This document shows positions 18,875-27,162 of a stretch of 64,000 nt of DNA, piece after piece. The notes beneath the pieces are model-generated. The model searched no databases. It was not told where the DNA came from and worked only from the letters and a program-made list of their open reading frames with translations. The DNA comes from Alphaproteobacteria bacterium (GTDB taxonomy: Bacteria > Pseudomonadota > Alphaproteobacteria > Micavibrionales > UBA2020), in contig WGNE01000010.1 of NCBI GenBank assembly GCA_016124645.1, positions 55,878 to 119,877 on the forward strand, written 5' to 3'. The translations under genes were made by a program, and so were the position numbers. Position 1 is the stretch's first letter, and each line of letters begins with the position of its first letter.

Positions 18875-20044
18875 CTATCCGGCGAGGGACAAGACGGCCT
18901 TGGCCAGCTTCTTGTAATCGGCGGCTGAGTTGTATATCTGCGCCGCGATGCGGATGTAATGCCGTCCCTTGTGCGCGAGGGGCACGCTGGCCGTTATCTT
19001 TTTCTCGCGGATAAGGATTTTCTGGATTTTCAGGCAGCCCGCGAGATCGGCGGCGAAATGCTTCGTCAGCCCAGCTGGCAGGGGCAGGGTGGTCATGCTG
19101 CCGTACATGGCGGGCGGTGTCTGCGCCTTGACCTTCCATGCGTCCGACAGAATGCCGATAGCCTGCGTGAGCAGCTCGTGATTGTGGCGGATGACGTTTT
19201 CCTCGCCATAGCCGTCCATGAAACGGAAAGCGTCGGGCACGGACATGATGCCGGTGACGTCCCGCGTGCCCGTCCAGCCGAAGCGCAGGGCGTATGACGG
19301 GTCGTTCGTGTTCCACGACATGACCGTGGGCCGCATCTTTTCGAAATGCTTGTCCGCCGTCCACATGATGCCGCAGCTGCGCGGCACGAAATACCACTTG
19401 TGCAGGTTGGCGACGTACCAGTCGGGGTTTATGTCCGCAATATCGAAGGCGACCTGTCCCGGGACGTGGGCGGCGTCCACCAGCACGGGCACGTTCTTTT
19501 TCCTGCAAGCCGCCACCATCTCGCGCACGGGCAGCACCATGCCGGTGGCGGAGGTGATATGGTCGATGATGACGAGTTTCGTGCGCTTGCCGATCGATTT
19601 TTCAAGAGCCCCCGCGTAATCCGCCGCCTTCGCGCGGCTGGTGGCGGGGAAGGGAAGCTGGGCGCGAACGATGCTTGCCCCCGCCTTTCGCGCCGTCGCT
19701 TCCGCCGCGATGTCGATGCCGCCGTAGGTCAGGTTGGTGGTGAGGATCTCGTCCTTCTCGCCAAGGTCGAGGATCTGCAAGACGGCGTTGATGCCGTCCG
19801 ACGCGTTCTGGACGAAGGTCAGGTTGTCCTTTTCCACGCGAAAGCGCGCGGCGGTTGCTGCCAGAACCTCGTGCCAGATGTCGGGGTAATCATAGGTGAA
19901 GAAAGCCTTGGGGTTTTGCTCGATGCGCCGCCGGTGTTTTTGCTGCGCCTTCGATACCGGCGCGGGCGTCACGCCGAAGCCGCCGTGGTCGAGATAGGTC
20001 ACGCCTTTTTCAAAGGTGAAATGAAAGCCGGCTTTCCTGAGCAT
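18875..20044 (-). CDS. Class V aminotransferase, isopenicillin-N epimerase-like
   Basis: YLDHGGFGVTPAPV, TNLTYGGIDIAAEAT, LVDAAHVPGQVAFDIADINPDWYVANLHKWYFVPR. Confidence 0.85.
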   Translation of the reverse strand: MLRKAGFHFTFEKGVTYLDHGGFGVTPAPVSKAQQKHRRRIEQNPKAFFTYDYPDIWHEVLAATAARFRVEKDNLTFVQNASDGINAVLQILDLGEKDEILTTNLTYGGIDIAAEATARKAGASIVRAQLPFPATSRAKAADYAGALEKSIGKRTKLVIIDHITSATGMVLPVREMVAACRKKNVPVLVDAAHVPGQVAFDIADINPDWYVANLHKWYFVPRSCGIMWTADKHFEKMRPTVMSWNTNDPSYALRFGWTGTRDVTGIMSVPDAFRFMDGYGEENVIRHNHELLTQAIGILSDAWKVKAQTPPAMYGSMTTLPLPAGLTKHFAADLAGCLKIQKILIREKKITASVPLAHKGRHYIRIAAQIYNSAADYKKLAKAVLSLAG

Positions 20045-20138
20045 CTGATCCCCCGTCGCGTCGCTGCCTTGCGTGCGAAATCATAGCACAGCCGTGCCCG
20101 CGGGGGCCACAGTTCGCGGGCAGTACGGAAATAAAGGC

Positions 20139-20540
20139 TCAGGAAAAGCGGGGGTAGCCGGGCTTGTTGTCCTTGGGCGCGGCGGCGGGCAGGGCGGGCA
20201 GGGCGGCGCGCATGTATTCCTGCACGGTCTTGAATTCCAGCGAGTTAATGTGGTCCATCGGCGTGTCCAGCTCGGACATCGGGCCGCGGTGGATGAGCGG
20301 CGGCAGGGCGCGGTTGTCCTCCGACGCGCGGTTGTAGCGCAGCACGACGAATTCATCCGCCGCGTCGTTGACGTAGATGCCGTAGATTTCCTGGCCGAAC
20401 ATGTCGCCGCCACGGAACTCGAAGCCGGACGCCGTCAGCGGGCGCAGGACGGAATCCAGCAGCTGCATTTCTGCATCGGCGGCTTTCGTGGCAACGGAAC
20501 CAAAGGCGCCCGTGAGAGCGCCGTCATTGTAGCTAGACAT
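20139..20540 (-). CDS. Hypothetical protein
   Basis: 133-aa ORF with GC-rich codon usage, isolated on the minus strand. Confidence 0.6.
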   Translation of the reverse strand: MSSYNDGALTGAFGSVATKAADAEMQLLDSVLRPLTASGFEFRGGDMFGQEIYGIYVNDAADEFVVLRYNRASEDNRALPPLIHRGPMSELDTPMDHINSLEFKTVQEYMRAALPALPAAAPKDNKPGYPRFS

Positions 20541-20709
20541 CGTGAAACACCTCAGGAAATCAATAGGTCGGATAAAAGAATCGATCCAAACGAATCAGAT
20601 TTATAGACTCATGGTCCCCATGGGTCAACAGGCGATTTCAATTAAGTTTTATCTGTCGGAAAGGGGGATTCCGGCGAAAGAATTGTGCGTTTGCGGGGGC
20701 TTTTTCGCC

Positions 20710-21576
20710 TTATTCTTTTGCTTCCTTTTCCAGCCGCTTCGCCTCGTCCCACAGGGCGCGGCGTTCTTCGCGGCTGGCGGTTTTGAAATCCTTGCCCTGT
20801 TTCTTCAGCCCCTGTTCAAGGTGGCGAAAGCGGCGCTCGAAACGGATGTTGGTGCTGCGCAGGGCGTCTTCGGCGTCGAAGCCGTACCAGCGGGCGAAAT
20901 CGACCATCATGAACATCAGGTCGCCGAATTCGGCCTGCACCCTCTCCATGTCGCGGTTTTCGGCCTCGATCTCCTCGCGCAGCTCGGCGGCTTCCTCGGC
21001 GATCTTGTCGAGCAGCATGGAGACGTCCGGCCATTCCCAGCCGGCCTTGGCCGCGCGGCCCTTCAGCTTGGCCGAACGCACCAGTGCGGGCAGGGCGTGG
21101 GAAATCTCGTCGAGGATGCTGGCGTCTTTTTCGACGATGCCTTTCTTGCGGCGTTCCTCGGCCTTGATCTCCTCCCACCGGCGGTCGATTTCCTCGGGTG
21201 TTTTCAGCGTGTTCGGCTCGTCGCCGAGGATGGTGGGATAGCGCCGCTCCAGCTTGTCGGCAATGGCCTGCGCCACGTCGTCGAAGGTGAAGGCGCCGCG
21301 CGCCTTGGCGATTTCGGCATGGAAGACGATTTGCAGCAAAAGATCGCCCAGCTCGTCGCGCAGCGCGTCGCCGTGCTGGTCCTTGTCCAGCGTCTCGGCG
21401 GTTTCATAGGCTTCCTCGATGAGGTAGGGGGTGAGGGACTTGTGGGTCTGCGCCTTGGTCCAGGCGCAGCCTTCCTCGTGCCCGCGCAGGTGAGCCATGA
21501 TGTCGAGCAGCCGGTCCATCGGCTTTTCGGCGTTGGAAATATTGCGCTTTCGGCTTTTTTCGGGCGTGGCGGTCAT
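20710..21576 (-). CDS. mazG: Nucleoside triphosphate pyrophosphohydrolase MazG
   Basis: MDRLLDIMAHLRGHEEGCAWTKAQTHKSLTPYLIEEAYETAETL...ELGDLLLQIVFHAEIA, second MazG domain. Confidence 0.95.
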   Translation of the reverse strand: MTATPEKSRKRNISNAEKPMDRLLDIMAHLRGHEEGCAWTKAQTHKSLTPYLIEEAYETAETLDKDQHGDALRDELGDLLLQIVFHAEIAKARGAFTFDDVAQAIADKLERRYPTILGDEPNTLKTPEEIDRRWEEIKAEERRKKGIVEKDASILDEISHALPALVRSAKLKGRAAKAGWEWPDVSMLLDKIAEEAAELREEIEAENRDMERVQAEFGDLMFMMVDFARWYGFDAEDALRSTNIRFERRFRHLEQGLKKQGKDFKTASREERRALWDEAKRLEKEAKE

Positions 21577-21745
21577 GTCTTTCTCCTGCTTCAAGGACAC
21601 AGGCATAGCAGAAAGCGGCGTTTGACGTAACCACAAAAATTTCCGCCGATTGCCGCCGCGCCTATAAAATGCCTATACTGGGAACGAAGAGGGGCAGTCC
21701 CGTCATCGAAGCAATTTCAAGGACCGGGTATATATTTTATAAGTC

Positions 21746-22996
21746 ATGAGCACGCAGAAATCCGACAACTATAACGTGAAAAGCGTTTCCGGCGCCTATA
21801 CCCGGATTGTCCTCGTCCTCTTCGTGCTGCTGCTGGGCGCGGGGGGGCTGCATGCCGAGACGATGCAGCTGCAGAAAAAGCTGCGCGACAACAGCGCGGC
21901 GGTCCAGCGGCTTTTCGCCATGACCCAGCGCGTCGCCATGCTGGCCCAGCTTTACCCCGTCACGCGCGACGATGCCATCATCGAGCGCATCAAGAGCACG
22001 GCCAACGACCTGATCGGCGTCAACAACATGCTGGCGCCGCAAATCGTCGCGGCGTCCGGCGGCGACGTCGCGACGGCGAAGGCGGCCATTTCCGGCATCC
22101 GCAGGTATATCGATCAGGGACTCGTCTTCGCCGCCACGGCCCAGAGCCGCGACGCGAGCAATACGGGCGGGCAGGACATCGCCGTTGCGGCGCAGGATAT
22201 CGTGACCGGCAGCTGGATACCGCTGGCGCAAAACCTGCTGGACGGCGAGGCGAAGCAGGTCCGCTACATGGATTACGGCACGCTGGCGCTGGTCGCGCTG
22301 GCGCTGCTGGCCGTGTTCTTCGAGATGAGCCGCATCACGCGGCCCGCGCTGGCGAAAATCGCGCAGCAGCAGGACGACCTCGAGCATATGTCGGCGACGG
22401 ACATGCTGACCCAGCTTTACAACCGCGGCACCCTGTTCAAGGTCGCCTCGATGCTGATGAGCGGCGCGCTGCGCCACAAGCGGGGACTGGCGGTGCTCGT
22501 CATCGACATCGACAACTTCAAGGAAATCAACGATACCTACGGCCGCACCATGGGGGATGCGACCATCCGCACCGTGGCGGCGACGCTGGACAGCATGCTG
22601 CGCACCAGCGACGTCATCGGGCGCGTCGGCGGCACCGAGTTCGCGGCCTTCCTGCCCTCGACAGACGAATACCGCGCTACCTTCGTCGCCGAAAAGCTGC
22701 GCGCCGCGATCGAGAAGCTGCCCTATGCCATCAAGGACCGCAACGTGCTTTTGCACGTCAGCATCGGCATTGCCGAAATGCAGCCCCAGCACAAGAACCC
22801 CGCGCAAATGCTCATCTCCGCCGAGGCCGCCGTGCAGCACGCCAAGCAAAGCGGCCGCAACTGCATCGTCACCCAGAGCAACATGGAAGTCGTGAAAGTG
22901 CAATTGCCCGCGGAGAGCGGCGGTCAGGCCAACGACGACGGTGCGGCGGAATACGCGGAGCCCTACGAACAATTCGAGGAGGAGGGGGCGAGCTGA
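21746..22996 (+). CDS. GGDEF-domain protein with N-terminal sensory/TM region (possible diguanylate cyclase; signature degenerate)
   Basis: DMLTQLYNRGTLFKVA, VIDIDNFKEINDTYGRTMGDATIRTVAATL, VGGTEFAAFLP at the active-site position (GGTEF rather than GGDEF). Confidence 0.85.
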   Translation: MSTQKSDNYNVKSVSGAYTRIVLVLFVLLLGAGGLHAETMQLQKKLRDNSAAVQRLFAMTQRVAMLAQLYPVTRDDAIIERIKSTANDLIGVNNMLAPQIVAASGGDVATAKAAISGIRRYIDQGLVFAATAQSRDASNTGGQDIAVAAQDIVTGSWIPLAQNLLDGEAKQVRYMDYGTLALVALALLAVFFEMSRITRPALAKIAQQQDDLEHMSATDMLTQLYNRGTLFKVASMLMSGALRHKRGLAVLVIDIDNFKEINDTYGRTMGDATIRTVAATLDSMLRTSDVIGRVGGTEFAAFLPSTDEYRATFVAEKLRAAIEKLPYAIKDRNVLLHVSIGIAEMQPQHKNPAQMLISAEAAVQHAKQSGRNCIVTQSNMEVVKVQLPAESGGQANDDGAAEYAEPYEQFEEEGAS

Positions 22997-23033
22997 CGCG
23001 CGCCCCTCTTCGCCGTTTCCTTATCCTGAAATT

Positions 23034-23522
23034 CTAGCGTGTCTTGATTTTGAACTGCAGCATGACGCCGCCGTGCTTGGGGCGCAGGGTGACATGGCTG
23101 TTGTCCGACTGCCAGACGTTGATCTCGGGCTTGATGCGCAGGGGATGCGGCTTGGCCCAGTCCATGTTGGCGAAGGCGGCGTCCATATGCGCGGAACGCC
23201 AGCCGTCCCTGTCCTTCTGCGCGCGGATTTCCTTGCCGAGGTCGAATTTGTCAGCCGTTGCATCCTTGATGGTGATGCGGTTGAACGGCCCCGCCAGCGC
23301 AAGCTTGTCGCCTGAAGGGGGGGTGACGGTCGTCGCATCCGCAGGCGTTTTTACCTTCCAGTCGATAACCGGCGGCATGACGACGGTCTTGGGCGCCTTG
23401 TCCAGCTGCTCAACCTTGGCAGGGACGACAGTCGTCGTCGTCTGCGCGAACGCGAGGTTGCCGCCGCCCAGAGCGGCAACGGCCATGAAAGCGGGCACGA
23501 TGAATCTTCTTGCTTTTTTCAT
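23034..23522 (-). CDS. Secreted hypothetical protein
   Basis: MKKARRFIVPAFMAVAALGGGNLAFAQ signal peptide; 162 aa. Confidence 0.7.
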   Translation of the reverse strand: MKKARRFIVPAFMAVAALGGGNLAFAQTTTTVVPAKVEQLDKAPKTVVMPPVIDWKVKTPADATTVTPPSGDKLALAGPFNRITIKDATADKFDLGKEIRAQKDRDGWRSAHMDAAFANMDWAKPHPLRIKPEINVWQSDNSHVTLRPKHGGVMLQFKIKTR

Positions 23523-23962
23523 AACCGCGAATATAGGCGAGAACGGGCCGAAGGTAAAGCGGAAAATAAGCCGTTCCTGCCTTTGGGGCATGTGGGTGGT
23601 TTTTGCTATCTCCGCTGCGGCAGGATTTTCGCCGGAAAGCCTGACACCTGGTTGTGGTTCTCGCGGATGAAAAGACACCCATGCCAAGGAGCCGCGATGC
23701 AGGCATATTTGTACAGAAGGATTTAAGGGTGAGGAGACGGTTTATGCATTCTAGAAAATGACGCGACTATTATCATGATAACCTATTGAAAAATATATAT
23801 CCTATTTAGTTACATTTTGTGTGATAATGTATATTATGGAAAATAATATACCAGTCCAGTCAATACCATTTATCCATTCCATACGGCATAAATCTATAAC
23901 AAAATGAAGTCTCTAGGCTTATGCTGTCTTTTTCCGCCCCTCCAGATGAAAGTCTTTTCCAC

Positions 23963-24607
23963 ATGCACCGGCATATCCTTTCCGTTATCAGCGTTCTCGT
24001 CCTTATCTGCGCGTTTCTTTTCGCGCCGCCGTCCTTCGCGCAACAGCCGGATGCACAGGACCGAAAGCTGGCCGCGCAAGAAGTCGCGGTTTCCGCCGAG
24101 ATGACCGATGCCATCAACAAGGCCGCCGCGATCATCAACCAGCCGGTCGCGCCCGTGGCTTACGATCCGTCGTTCCATGTGGGCTATTATTCGCCCGGCT
24201 GGTTCCACAAGGGCGCGATCAAGCCGAATTTCGATGCGGTGGACGTCCGAAAGACGCAGGAATTGCCCTATGCGAAGTTCGACTACGTGCGGTCGGACCT
24301 GAACCCGGATATCATGTTTCCGGGCGCGCAGCTCGAATTCAACCGCATGACCAAGTATTTCTATGCCGACCGCTCGGTGCCCAAGAAGCGCCTGACGCAG
24401 AAAGAAATGATCGAAATCAACGCGTTGTATCGCATCATCGGCAAGGATGAAAAACGGCTGACCGACATTAAAAAGGAACGGGTCGAAGGCCCGGCCGTTG
24501 GGAGTATTGACGGCGGGCCGCTAAAATCGCCCGTCGCCATCATCTGCCTGATCGGCGCAGTTCTGGTGGCGGGGTATTTTCTGGCACGCGGAAAGAAAAA
24601 TGCCTGA
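23963..24607 (+). CDS. Hypothetical protein with signal peptide and C-terminal TM anchor
   Basis: MHRHILSVISVLVLICAFLFAPPSFAQQ at the N-terminus; SPVAIICLIGAVLVAGYFLARGKKNA at the C-terminus. Confidence 0.7.
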   Translation: MHRHILSVISVLVLICAFLFAPPSFAQQPDAQDRKLAAQEVAVSAEMTDAINKAAAIINQPVAPVAYDPSFHVGYYSPGWFHKGAIKPNFDAVDVRKTQELPYAKFDYVRSDLNPDIMFPGAQLEFNRMTKYFYADRSVPKKRLTQKEMIEINALYRIIGKDEKRLTDIKKERVEGPAVGSIDGGPLKSPVAIICLIGAVLVAGYFLARGKKNA

Positions 24608-24618
24608 AAGATATGTAA

Positions 24619-25254
24619 ATGAAAAAGCCGTTTTTCATCGCGGCTCTGATAGTTGCCGCCCTTGCCGCCATGGCCGTCCTCCCGGCGCCCGCGCAAGGCT
24701 ATACGCCCAGCGCACAGATGATTTTCGACTGTGCGAACGGCAGGCCTTCCGCCACCAATGAAATGAAACGCAACTGCCGCGCGCTTATAGTCGGTGCCTT
24801 CCGCAGCGAGGCCGAGGGCTATGCCGGCGGCTTGTGCGTGCCGCCTGTCCTGACGGATGAATCGATATATCTTTCCATGCGCGATTTCTACAACCGTCAG
24901 CCGCGTGCCGCACATGACGCGGATTATACGCGGTTCGTGCGCGACGGATTGTATGCCACCTTTGCCTGCAGCGCTAACGATAGAAAAAATTACATCAATA
25001 AAACAAAACAAGCAGATGAAAAAACAGAATTTATTCGGTTTGCGGAACATGATTTCAATAATCTTGCCTACCACAGTCAGCAGTCCGGCATAAACTTCTG
25101 CGTTCCACTGAGTCAGGAAGGTACCGATTTTTTCAACTTTCTGCGCCGCCACCCGGTATCCACGCCGCAGCAGTGGCGCCAGCTCAACCTGCCGGCCTTG
25201 CTGCGTGCCGATTACCCCTGCCGTCGCGGCATTGCGGGACATCGCCCTGAATAA
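24619..25254 (+). CDS. Secreted protein resembling the Rap1a/Tai immunity-protein family
   Basis: Signal peptide; CRALIVGAFRSEAEGYAGGLCVPPVLTDESIYLSMRDFYNRQP...GLYATFAC pattern, then a second partial copy CVPLSQEGTDFFNFLRRHP...ALLRADYPC. Confidence 0.5.
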   Translation: MKKPFFIAALIVAALAAMAVLPAPAQGYTPSAQMIFDCANGRPSATNEMKRNCRALIVGAFRSEAEGYAGGLCVPPVLTDESIYLSMRDFYNRQPRAAHDADYTRFVRDGLYATFACSANDRKNYINKTKQADEKTEFIRFAEHDFNNLAYHSQQSGINFCVPLSQEGTDFFNFLRRHPVSTPQQWRQLNLPALLRADYPCRRGIAGHRPE

Positions 25255-25273
25255 TCGTTGTGATCTGCAATCG

Positions 25274-25298
25274 CGTCATAAAACTTCGTCATAAAACT
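25274..25298 (+). promoter_or_regulatory. Tandem direct repeat upstream of graspetide precursor
   Basis: cgtcataaaact (25274-25285) and cgtcataaaact (25287-25298), with a further gtcata at 25304. Confidence 0.45.
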
Positions 25299-25306
25299 CT
25301 ATTGTC

Positions 25307-25351
25307 ATATGCCGGGCAAGCTGCTAGCTTGCCCGCAGTTTCCCGGCATAT
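25307..25351 (+). promoter_or_regulatory. Two-part inverted repeat / 5' leader hairpin upstream of graspetide precursor
   Basis: Outer atatgccggg...cccggcatat (25307-25316 / 25342-25351); inner gggcaagct-gct-agcttgccc (25314-25334). The ggg at 25314-25316 is shared by both pairings. Confidence 0.6.
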
Positions 25352-25373
25352 TTCAACAAAAAGGATTATTGCG

Positions 25374-25772
25374 ATGTCCAAACCCTCCATGAACGATTTC
25401 ATCAAGGCGCTGCGCAGCGACGCTTCCCTCAGCGACGATTTCGCGAAAGCCGTCAGCGCGCTGGCGAAGAAATCGGGCTTCGACGTGACCGAGGAAGACG
25501 TCAGGAACTTCGTCGATGAGCAACCCGTCCGCCGCCCCCTTCCCGGCCACGGCGGCGCGACCACGATGGCCCTCGGCGAAGAAGGCAAGCCGCCGCGCTT
25601 TGACAACGACGACATGCCCAGCGTCACCCTTGCCATCGGCGAGGAAGACGGCCGCAAGAAAGACCCCAAGCCGCAGCCGCCGAAAGACGACGACTGGCGC
25701 CGCCGCGTCACCACGCTGGCCATGGGCGAGGAAGGCAAGCGTCCGCAGCCGCCGAAAGGCCCGGGCAAGTAA
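25374..25772 (+). CDS. Graspetide (omega-ester peptide)-like RiPP precursor with Nif11-like leader and three core repeats
   Basis: MSKPSMNDFIKALRSDASLSDDFAKAVSALAKKSGFDVTEEDVRNF (Nif11-like), then TTMALGEE, VTLAIGEE, TTLAMGEE; ATP-grasp gene 6 bp downstream. Start chosen at ATG 25374 (aaaggatt RBS-like). Confidence 0.82.
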   Translation: MSKPSMNDFIKALRSDASLSDDFAKAVSALAKKSGFDVTEEDVRNFVDEQPVRRPLPGHGGATTMALGEEGKPPRFDNDDMPSVTLAIGEEDGRKKDPKPQPPKDDDWRRRVTTLAMGEEGKRPQPPKGPGK

Positions 25773-25778
25773 GCCGCC

Positions 25779-26660
25779 ATGCTGCTCATCGTCGGCGACA
25801 GCCGTGACCACAACATCCGCAGGCTCGAGGATGCCGCGCAATGGCGCGGCGCGGAATATCGCGTCATCCATACCGACGGCGACCCCGCGCCCGCCGTCAG
25901 CTGGCGGCCCGGCAGCGACGCGCTGACCGTGAACGGCGAAACCTTCCGCGCGAAAGACACCGCGCTGTTCCTGCGCTACGACGTGTTCAGCGAGCAGGCG
26001 CAGGAAACGAAGGCCGCGCTGTTCGACGCCTTCGCCGGCTGGGCGCAGGCGAACCGCGGCGTGGGCATGCTCAACCGCGGCAACGAGACGCTGGAGGTCA
26101 ACAAGCCGCGCGCGCTGGCGCTGGCGAAGGAATGCGGCTTCGAGATTCCCGAGACATGGATCACCGCCGACTTCAACCGCTTCGCCGACAAGGAAGCCTA
26201 TATCGCCAAGCCCGTTGCGGGCGGCGCCTTCACGCGCAAGCTTTCGGACATGCCGGAGACTGCCGAGAAGCCCTATATCGTGCAGGAAAAGCTGGACTAC
26301 CCGGAAATGCGGCTGTTTCGCGTGGGCGGGCATTACTTCGCCTTCCGCATCGAAAGCGGCGCGATAGATTACCGCGCGACGGATGATTTCACGCTGGTGG
26401 AAGTCGAGCCGCCCAAGGCGCTGGTGACCGCCATGGAAAAGCTGAGCGACCGGCTGGGGCTGGACTACGCGGCGGCGGACCTGAAGACCGATCCGAAAAC
26501 CGGCGCGCTGCGCTTTCTTGAGATCAATTCCATGCCCATGTTCACGGGCTATGACGACGCGGCGCAGGGCCGCCTGTCTGACGCGCTGTTCCTGACTTTG
26601 AAGAAGCTTGCCGCCGGCGGGAAAAAGCCGGGGCCGGGATTCAAAGCGGCATCTCCATGA
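25779..26660 (+). CDS. ATP-grasp ligase, predicted graspetide macrocyclase (MvdD/RimK-like fold)
   Basis: LNRGNETLEVNKPRALALAKECGFEIPETWITADF, YIAKPVAGGAFTR, YIVQEKLDYPEMRLFRVGGHYFAFRIES, LGLDYAAADLKTDPKTGALRFLEINSMPMF. Confidence 0.85.
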   Translation: MLLIVGDSRDHNIRRLEDAAQWRGAEYRVIHTDGDPAPAVSWRPGSDALTVNGETFRAKDTALFLRYDVFSEQAQETKAALFDAFAGWAQANRGVGMLNRGNETLEVNKPRALALAKECGFEIPETWITADFNRFADKEAYIAKPVAGGAFTRKLSDMPETAEKPYIVQEKLDYPEMRLFRVGGHYFAFRIESGAIDYRATDDFTLVEVEPPKALVTAMEKLSDRLGLDYAAADLKTDPKTGALRFLEINSMPMFTGYDDAAQGRLSDALFLTLKKLAAGGKKPGPGFKAASP

Positions 26661-27162
26661 ACACCGTATCGAAGCTCTGGCCCGCGACGTCGAAGGTCTG
26701 GCGCTTCGTTTCGAGGAAGCCGAGACGCTTGTAAAGGCCGATGGCAGCCTGCTGCGTCACGGTCACGTGCAGCTCCAGAAAATCGTATTTGAACATCTTC
26801 GCATCGTCGATGAGCGCATAGGCCATGCGCTTGCCCATCCCCTGCCCTTGGTATTCGGGCAGCAGGTGCAGGTTGCAAAGCTCCACGCGCACGGGGTCCT
26901 TGGGCTTCAACCCGCCCATGCCGATCATTTTGCCGTCATGCGTGAACAGCCCCAGCATCTCGCCGCCGGTGGTCTGGTATTCGCGCGCGCGTTCGGCGAT
27001 GTCGCCGTGGTGCGTCGGGTTCTGGATGAAGCCGTCGGGGTTGAGTTCCAGCGATTTGGCGTAAAGCGCGCGCAGCTGCGCGTCGTCATCCGGCCCCACC
27101 GGGCGCAGGACCGGGCTGAGGCGCGGGTCGTTTTGAAGCGGGTTTTCGCTGCTGCTGGCCAT
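26641..27162 (-). CDS. GNAT family N-acetyltransferase
   Basis: VELCNLHLLPEYQGQGMGKRMAYALIDDAK...LHVTVTQQAAIGLYKRLGFLETKRQ. Confidence 0.88.
   Translation of the reverse strand: MASSSENPLQNDPRLSPVLRPVGPDDDAQLRALYAKSLELNPDGFIQNPTHHGDIAERAREYQTTGGEMLGLFTHDGKMIGMGGLKPKDPVRVELCNLHLLPEYQGQGMGKRMAYALIDDAKMFKYDFLELHVTVTQQAAIGLYKRLGFLETKRQTFDVAGQSFDTVFMEMPL

Noticed and set aside
25260-25373. N-terminal extension of the graspetide precursor ORF (MICNRVIKLRHKTLLSYAGQAASLPAV...)
   Set aside because: It translates the direct repeats and the inverted repeat; a ribosome-binding-like aaaggatt precedes the ATG at 25374, where Nif11 similarity begins.
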